Below, one piece after another: positions 32,433 to 37,083 of a stretch of 37,083 nt of DNA (the stretch's first letter is position 1; every line of letters begins with the position of its first letter). A model generated the notes under the pieces. It ran no database searches and was not told the origin of the DNA. It saw nothing but the letters and a program-made list of their open reading frames with translations. The DNA is taken from NCBI GenBank assembly GCA_030550175.1, contig JAUQPW010000052.1:1-37083 (forward strand), written 5' to 3'. The translations under genes were made by a program, and so were the position numbers. The DNA is from a bacterium. Lineage in GTDB: Bacteria; Moduliflexota; Moduliflexia; Moduliflexales; JAUQPW01.

Positions 32433-33142
32433 ATCAAGGATACCACCATGATCCCTAGAGAGATGAACTGAGGAATTGTAAAACCTATGGGAAGTTTTTC
32501 TTCTAAGGGTCTATAGAAATCCACACCGAAACGGATGAGGGAAGATAAAAAGAGGTAAACGAGAAGCAAGGAACCGGAAGGTATGAACGATTGCCGGTAA
32601 TTGCTTGCCATGTGGGATAGTAATGGGAGGAGGCAAAGGTTAAGACCTGCTTCATAAAGTTGAATAGGATGTCGAACAGCGCCGTTTATGGTAATTCCCC
32701 AGGGAACCGTTGTGATAATTCCGGAATCGCACCCATTCATCAGACATCCTACGCGCATAATGGGTAAAGCTAAAGCCAAACCCGGGGCCAGGGTATCCCC
32801 TACCTTCCAGATATCCAAACCATGCCTTCGAGCTAGGTATAAAACTGTCAATCCAGAAGCTATCAGTCCACCCTGAAAGGATAGTCCCCCACCCTCCAGA
32901 GTTAAAATCTGGGTAGGATAAAGGCGGTAGTAAGACCAATTTAAAAGGACAAAAAGCAGGCGGGCCCCTAAAATAGCAACCAAAAATCCCCAGAAGGTTA
33001 CCTCCACAACCACTTCTCGAGGAATCGATAATCTCCTTGCATACCGGAGTGCCAACCAAAGTCCAGCCAGACAGGCAATTACCAGCAATACCGTTTGGGT
33101 ATATAAGGCAAAGCCTCCTAGGTTAAATAAAATAGGATACAT
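32357..33142 (-). CDS. Divergent Lgt-like diacylglyceryl transferase
   Basis: The 261 residues form a polytopic membrane protein with the Lgt signature region: GGGLSFQGGLIAS, LPIMRVGCLMNG and RHPIQLYEAG. Lgt transfers diacylglyceryl from phosphatidylglycerol to the lipobox Cys of prolipoproteins. The essential His of the usual HGGLIG motif is Gln90 here, and the usual NF.NGE is CLMNGCDSG. So it is probably a paralogue with altered specificity rather than the housekeeping Lgt. The Arg (130) and Tyr (163) expected in the active site remain. It ends inside the protease gene tail to tail, an overlap of 76 bp, and lies 72 bp after the secreted protein gene on its own strand. Confidence 0.85.
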   Translation of the reverse strand: MYPILFNLGGFALYTQTVLLVIACLAGLWLALRYARRLSIPREVVVEVTFWGFLVAILGARLLFVLLNWSYYRLYPTQILTLEGGGLSFQGGLIASGLTVLYLARRHGLDIWKVGDTLAPGLALALPIMRVGCLMNGCDSGIITTVPWGITINGAVRHPIQLYEAGLNLCLLPLLSHMASNYRQSFIPSGSLLLVYLFLSSLIRFGVDFYRPLEEKLPIGFTIPQFISLGIMVVSLIYLLHRRSRFQNFRPTIKKNIAPRV

Positions 33143-33214
33143 AAAGAGAGTAATGAAAAAAATTTATCCCGTTAATGCTCGTTTACAGATATAGTGCTGC
33201 CCACGGCTTATCGG

Positions 33215-34618
33215 TTATTGTTTTTTGATCCGATGCTGTATCAGTACCCGGAAAGGAACTAAAACACCGGCCAGTACCACCAAGTTGGCTCCGGTAGAAT
33301 AAGTGGTGTTGCTACTTAAAAATGGACCAAAGCAAGTAGAGCCTTGATAGGGTCTGGTTTCAGGTCTTTCTAACTCCTGGGCTAAAGCGTTGGCCTCTCC
33401 TATTAAAGGGGCACCCTCTGTAATATGATAAATATAACTTTGAATGGCAAACTCTGAGAAACCTTTTTCATTTCCCACACGAATAACCCGCTCCAGACGC
33501 CTGTCATGATTCACGACGTTGGTGTAAATTGTATTTTGTGTTGGACTGGGACCGGCACTACGGGTACGGTAAACTCGAATAAATTGGGTAAAATGGGTTG
33601 TGTTAGGGTCGACGAAAAAGGAAATATCTTCCCCCATAACAACCTGGGGAGCCTGACGGTCCGGGGATTCTAAAATATCTCCGGCACTCAGGGTTACTTC
33701 ACGCGGTACAACCGTTGGATTAGAGGTAGAAAAGGTAACAGTCAGTGCACCCTCTCCTGCGCCGGGGAGTGGCGTAGCACTTGGTGGAATGAGCTCAGGA
33801 AAAGAAGCTTCCCAGATAGGTTGTGCACCTGCACTCAAGGTAGCTACCCTCTGAAAGAGATAAAGCAAGGCATCCTGGACATCTGTATAAAGGGAATTTA
33901 ACTTTTGTCCGGTTCGAATTAACTGCTCCGCATCGTACTCATGATCTATTACTTTACGGTAGATAAGGGAAGGAATTCTCGAGTCTCGAGGAGTAACCAC
34001 AAGATCTCGGGTCGTAACTCCCCCCTGAGTTTGAGGAGAAGAGGAATAGGTACCAGCATAGGGTTGATAGGTTCCCCCAGGATAGGGTCCCTGGGGAGAA
34101 GACGGGTAGGTTCCGGAGGGATAAGGTTGATAACCCGGATAAGGCTGATAAATTCCTCCTGGATAGGACCCCGGAGGGGGTGGTGGTAAAGAAGAAGTAC
34201 CGCCTAAAGCGGCAGTGTCGATCACATAGACCGTTACATCGATCTTGGACCTTCGGTTATGGGGTGGTAACTTAAATCGCACATCTTCCCCGATGAGTAA
34301 ATCAAAAGTTTTTACAAGATCATCCAGGATGACCCCTTCTATGGCAAGATTGAGGGCGTTAATATTATCTAATCTAACCCGATCTCCGGTTTCTAAAACA
34401 AAAGATTGCTCCCTGGGCTCTGGATTAAATACAAAAAGCTGGGCATGGTCATTCCCTCTGATCCATTCCAGATGCCAGTCGATGACGGCATGAGCCTGGG
34501 AGGGAAGCAAAGTTATTCCTATCAGGAGACCTGTTAAACCAAAGTAAAAGTAATGATGGAATCTACCTGGAATCTTAATTGAGCATAGCTTAAAAAATTT
34601 TATATGGCAGGCCCTCAT
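33215..34618 (-). CDS. Secreted Pro/Gly/Tyr-rich protein with C-terminal membrane anchor
   Basis: The family is not recognised. The 467 residues begin with a long n-region and a signal peptide ending near Ala44 (LLPSQAHA). About 45-135 is a folded domain (VLETGDRVRLDNINALNL). About 144-198 is a low-complexity Pro/Gly/Tyr/Ser linker with repeats of the type YPGGTYQPY. About 205-400 is a second folded region, Thr-rich. Near the end TCFGPFL precedes a hydrophobic helix (LVVLAGVLVPFRVL) and a basic tail (QHRIKKQ). It is probably exported and tail-anchored. ATG at 34618 has AAGGAG about 8 nt upstream. It is the first gene of a unit with the Lgt-like gene, and its C-F-G-P recalls the C-G-P tail of the neighbouring protease. 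Confidence 0.75.
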   Translation of the reverse strand: MRACHIKFFKLCSIKIPGRFHHYFYFGLTGLLIGITLLPSQAHAVIDWHLEWIRGNDHAQLFVFNPEPREQSFVLETGDRVRLDNINALNLAIEGVILDDLVKTFDLLIGEDVRFKLPPHNRRSKIDVTVYVIDTAALGGTSSLPPPPPGSYPGGIYQPYPGYQPYPSGTYPSSPQGPYPGGTYQPYAGTYSSSPQTQGGVTTRDLVVTPRDSRIPSLIYRKVIDHEYDAEQLIRTGQKLNSLYTDVQDALLYLFQRVATLSAGAQPIWEASFPELIPPSATPLPGAGEGALTVTFSTSNPTVVPREVTLSAGDILESPDRQAPQVVMGEDISFFVDPNTTHFTQFIRVYRTRSAGPSPTQNTIYTNVVNHDRRLERVIRVGNEKGFSEFAIQSYIYHITEGAPLIGEANALAQELERPETRPYQGSTCFGPFLSSNTTYSTGANLVVLAGVLVPFRVLIQHRIKKQ

Positions 34619-34742
34619 GCGCTTTCTCCTTTATTTTAAATAGGTTGCAAAGCATAAGCAAAACTATAAATATTCCGATAAGTTGAGGCGATAACTTAGC
34701 AATGAAAGACTTTAAAGTCAAGCAAAAATTACTGTAAATTGT

Positions 34743-34771
34743 TTGACAAGCGCCTTATTTTGCGTAATAAT
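34743..34771 (+). promoter_or_regulatory. Strong sigma-70-type promoter
   Basis: TTGACA (34743-34748), exactly 17 nt and AATAAT (34766-34771; 5 of 6 match). Transcription would begin near 34778, giving a leader of about 27 nt before the ATG at 34805. Its position inside the open frame that begins at TTG 34739 argues against that earlier start. Confidence 0.65.
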
Positions 34772-34804
34772 TTTGTATATTATCCTGTTTATCACGGAAG
34801 ATAT

Positions 34805-35359
34805 ATGACCATCTTACTGCTTACCATGGGAATTCTCCAGGGTTTTCTTTTGCAAATTCCCTTTTCTCAAAGGGTTTTAGTTGATAAAATTGTAGCTATC
34901 GTTCAAAATACCGATATTATCACCTGGAGTGAATTGAGAGAAGCGGCAAATTCTAAATCTTTAGGATTTTTACTCGATCTTCAGGGAACTCCCAATGAAA
35001 AGAAGGTTCTTGAATATTTGATAGAAAATAAGCTGATCTTACATGAAATTGGCTACCTTTCCCATCGGAATGTTGAACCTATCGAGCTGGAGGTTGCTTT
35101 GAGATGGATGATGAAAACCTATCTCCAGCCGGGTAATTCGGTTCTTACCCGGGAGGAATTCCAAAAAGCTTTAGAAGAAAAAGGCATTTCCACCCAGGAA
35201 CTGAAGCAATTACTGGAACCTCAACTTCGTGGGATAGAATATATTCGAAGGAAAAACCGCTTTACAGCAGACATTCAAGATCCCGAAAAGGTTTTAGAAC
35301 TCTTTGAAAACTGGATCGAGGAACTTAAAAAGCAAGGAGACATCCAGTATCCTGAATAA
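34805..35359 (+). CDS. SurA N-domain-like periplasmic protein lacking PPIase domain
   Basis: The 184 residues run from the ATG at 34805 (GGAAG just upstream, promoter at 34743-34771). A hydrophobic start (MTILLLTMGILQGFLLQIP) is a signal peptide. VDKIVAIVQNTDIITWSEL matches the opening of SurA chaperones (VDKIVAVVN..VIT.SEL). The helices EKKVLEYLIENKLILHEI and TREEFQKALEEKGISTQELK also fit the SurA N-domain. The parvulin PPIase domains of full SurA (about 430 residues) are absent. It may be an outer-membrane-protein chaperone or helper. Its stop is directly followed by the start of the next gene, so they are coupled. Confidence 0.8.
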   Translation: MTILLLTMGILQGFLLQIPFSQRVLVDKIVAIVQNTDIITWSELREAANSKSLGFLLDLQGTPNEKKVLEYLIENKLILHEIGYLSHRNVEPIELEVALRWMMKTYLQPGNSVLTREEFQKALEEKGISTQELKQLLEPQLRGIEYIRRKNRFTADIQDPEKVLELFENWIEELKKQGDIQYPE

Positions 35360-36505
35360 ATGATACGTGAATCTTTAAAGAAGGGGTTTAACCTGACTTT
35401 ACAAAATTGGCCTTTGATTTTAATTCAGGTCTTTCTAAATGGTGCTCTAACCCTAGCCATCGGGATCCCGGCTCAACTGGGTAAGGCATATTTCCTTAAT
35501 GAATGGGAGAAAATTTTTAACCAGGCAAGTATAAATTTGCTGAAGGCTCTACAAGGACTCCTGGTATTCTTAAAAGAACATTTAGATGTCTTTCTTGCCC
35601 TGGGATTTTATCTTTTCTCGATGCTCTTAATCTGGAGTATCTTGTTGTTTTTCGTTCAAGGTGGAATTCGAGGAATTCTTAAAGACGCCCTGTTTGCGGG
35701 AATGGGAATAAATTCCTTGGATCATTCAGGTTCCTTTTCCACAGCAGATGAGTCGTCTACTCAACCGAAGCATTCCCCACAGGAGAATCGTCAGGAGGTT
35801 TTTCCATTTTTAAAAGGGTTTGAACGTTCAGAGTCGTCTCTATCGGGTTATTCATCAGACGGCCTGGAAAAAATTCGGTTATCTGGTCAGCCGGCTTTTA
35901 AAATGAAGCGTTTTATAAAATATGGAGTTCATTTCTTCCCTCGGATGCTGGCTTTACAAGCCTGGCTGGGTTTCATCTTGATTCTATTATTCGGTGTTCT
36001 GCTGGCGTCATCCTCTCTGGCCTTTTATCTTTTGAATCAATCCACAGAATTTGAGCAAGGGGTTGGGATGATGATTATAGGATCTGCCTCATTTTTGTTC
36101 TTTTTGCTGTGTATAGGGATAATACTGGCCCAACCTTATGCCAGCATTATTATTGTTCTAAAAGACCTCCGGAGTTTCAAAGGTCTCAGGCAGGGTATCC
36201 GTTTTGTAATGGATCATTTCGAAGGGGTTTTAGGATTATTTTTCATATTTTTAGGGCTTTTGGGGATACTTACGTTGATGCTGGAACTGGGAGATGTGAC
36301 GGTAACCTATGTGGGATCCGTTCTTTCAGAGAAAAACCCCTTATTTAAGGCGATCTTTTTAATCCTGACCTACCTGATCTGGAACTTTTTTCAATCGTTC
36401 ATTCAACTCTTTGCTTTGGGTTCCCAAATGAGTTATTATGCCTTGAGTCAGGGAGTTTATACGAGTCCCTCCCATCTTGTTTCTTCAGATCAAACAGATC
36501 TTTAG
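35360..36505 (+). CDS. Polytopic membrane protein, unknown family
   Basis: The 381 residues start immediately after the previous stop (TAA ATG). I do not recognise the family. Hydrophobic segments lie at about 17-38, 82-105, 195-220, 228-258, 280-305 and 330-355, giving about six TM helices. A polar Ser/Glu/Gln-rich loop of about 80 residues (about 115-190) separates the first two from the rest. The tail is short and polar (SHLVSSDQTDL). The short N-terminal MIRESLKKGFNLTLQNWPL pattern recalls proteins with a DUF-type membrane domain of transporter-like shape. Coupling to the SurA-like gene suggests an envelope role. Confidence 0.75.
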   Translation: MIRESLKKGFNLTLQNWPLILIQVFLNGALTLAIGIPAQLGKAYFLNEWEKIFNQASINLLKALQGLLVFLKEHLDVFLALGFYLFSMLLIWSILLFFVQGGIRGILKDALFAGMGINSLDHSGSFSTADESSTQPKHSPQENRQEVFPFLKGFERSESSLSGYSSDGLEKIRLSGQPAFKMKRFIKYGVHFFPRMLALQAWLGFILILLFGVLLASSSLAFYLLNQSTEFEQGVGMMIIGSASFLFFLLCIGIILAQPYASIIIVLKDLRSFKGLRQGIRFVMDHFEGVLGLFFIFLGLLGILTLMLELGDVTVTYVGSVLSEKNPLFKAIFLILTYLIWNFFQSFIQLFALGSQMSYYALSQGVYTSPSHLVSSDQTDL

Positions 36506-36511
36506 TAGAAG

Positions 36512-36538
36512 TCCCTCCTGGAGGGAAGCCAGGAGGGA
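36512..36538 (+). terminator. Perfect 10-bp hairpin after the membrane protein gene
   Basis: TCCCTCCTGG (36512-36521), a 7-nt loop and CCAGGAGGGA (36529-36538), 6 nt after the stop codon. The stem is GC-rich and perfect. No T-run follows, so termination would be atypical; it may instead stabilise the transcript's 3' end. Confidence 0.45.
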
Positions 36539-36660
36539 TGTTCAAACAGGAAAGAGTGACACCTACTAAACGGTCAGGACCCGTTAGGTCGCCACAAAGT
36601 AGGAAAATCGTAAGATGATTTTCGTTTGAAATTATTACAGTTACGATTTTTAAAACCACC

Positions 36661-36689
36661 TTGACAGTCAGATTACTTTAGTGTATACA
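36661..36689 (+). promoter_or_regulatory. Candidate promoter for the TonB-like gene
   Basis: TTGACA (36661-36666), 17 nt and TATACA (36684-36689) lie 50 nt upstream of the TTG start at 36739. The rest of the 36539-36738 gap holds no coding signal. Confidence 0.5.
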
Positions 36690-36738
36690 AAGCTAAGGAA
36701 GGTTTTTTGTTATCAATGAATGGACAGGAGTTGATAGT

Positions 36739-37083
36739 TTGAAGTCTTTTCTTCAAAACCACTTATTCGGCCTTGCCCTACTCATCTCTCTGGCTCTACA
36801 TGTTGCCTTTATCCTAGTTATTCCCAGTGTTCAGGTAGTTCCTTCCGGCTCGGAAGAATATACAGAAGTCCGGTTGATAGAGTCGGAGGAGGTCCGGGAG
36901 CCTGCTTCTTCTCAGCAAGATCTGTTAATAGGTGTTCAGGGTGTAACCAGTCCCATAACCCGGGAAGTACCCACCGATCTGGATGTAAAAGAGCCGGAGG
37001 GGCCTATACCTCTTAGAAAATTGGATCTTTTGGCTAAAACGGAAGAAGCTCAGCCCCCAGATATCCAACGAAGGGCTTCCGAA
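36739..37083 (+). CDS. TonB-like energy-transducer protein, N-terminal part (cut by window edge)
   Basis: From a TTG at 36739 an open frame of 115 codons runs to the window end. AGGAG (36726-36730) lies 8 nt upstream and no in-frame ATG or GTG is nearer. The residues begin KSFLQNHLFGLALLISLALH, a short cytoplasmic end and one TM helix, followed by a Glu/Pro-rich region (VRLIESEEVREPAS, DVKEPEGPIPLRKLDLL). This resembles the N-terminal anchor and periplasmic linker of TonB-family proteins, which couple the proton gradient to outer-membrane transporters. The C-terminal TonB domain lies outside the window, so the assignment is provisional. Confidence 0.6.
   Translation, partial: MKSFLQNHLFGLALLISLALHVAFILVIPSVQVVPSGSEEYTEVRLIESEEVREPASSQQDLLIGVQGVTSPITREVPTDLDVKEPEGPIPLRKLDLLAKTEEAQPPDIQRRASE

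Noticed and set aside
34739..34804. TTG start for the SurA-like protein
   Set aside because: A TTGACA-17-AATAAT promoter lies inside this extension, and the ATG at 34805 begins a proper signal peptide.
1..37083. CRISPR arrays, phage genes or complete insertion sequences
   Set aside because: No regularly spaced repeats, integrase, transposase or phage structural motifs were seen; repeats present are palindromes and one coding tandem repeat.

Overview
The window looks like ordinary chromosome from a diderm (Gram-negative) bacterium with moderate GC. An LPS-core enzyme (KdsA), a SurA-like periplasmic protein, a TonB-like protein and a sigma-54 activator indicate two membranes. RNase J, MutS2 and a metal-dependent KdsA would suit a deltaproteobacterium-like lineage or an uncultured candidate phylum. 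I cannot place it more closely by reading alone. There are no phage genes, transposase genes or CRISPR arrays.

Layout. (1) 1-2833, plus strand: the end of an unknown gene, an acidic TPR protein, aroQ and accB. (2) 2863-7428, minus strand: a tight operon of a zinc-ribbon/coiled-coil membrane protein, rsmA and RNase J, with overlapping genes. (3) 7429-10543: a 538-bp non-coding region with a good promoter far from any start, an orphan NtrC-type regulator, and class I aldolase fbaB behind a large inverted repeat. (4) 10579-19571: a rearranged macromolecular-synthesis locus (yqeY, mutS2, yaiI, dnaG, rpoD, a CAT-anticodon tRNA). It is interrupted between yqeY and mutS2 by a repeat-containing coiled-coil/nuclease-like gene, a decayed partial copy of it, and another coding remnant. 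(5) 19617-22467: kdsA and maf on the minus strand, then a flavoprotein on the plus strand.

(6) 22704-30685 is the most interesting part: six co-directional genes that fit a reductive nicotinate (or related N-heteroaromatic) degradation module. They encode an enamidase-like amidohydrolase, the FAD subunit and a fused FeS/molybdopterin subunit of a nicotinate-dehydrogenase-type hydroxylase, a 6-hydroxynicotinate-reductase-like Fe-S protein, a UPF0280 (ApbE-like) protein and a DUF1185 'amino acid synthesis' protein. The inferred route is nicotinate -> 6-hydroxynicotinate -> 1,4,5,6-tetrahydro-6-oxonicotinate -> 2-formylglutarate. Known genes for later steps are absent here. UPF0280 and DUF1185 are candidates for flavin attachment and for an unassigned later step.

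(7) 30903-37083 is a cell-envelope region. It holds a subtilisin-like protease ending in a Cys-Gly-Pro/TM/basic tail that resembles a CGP-CTERM sorting signal, a divergent Lgt paralogue overlapping it tail to tail by 76 bp, a secreted Pro/Gly/Tyr-rich protein with a C-terminal membrane anchor, a SurA-N-like protein, a polytopic membrane protein and the start of a TonB-like protein.
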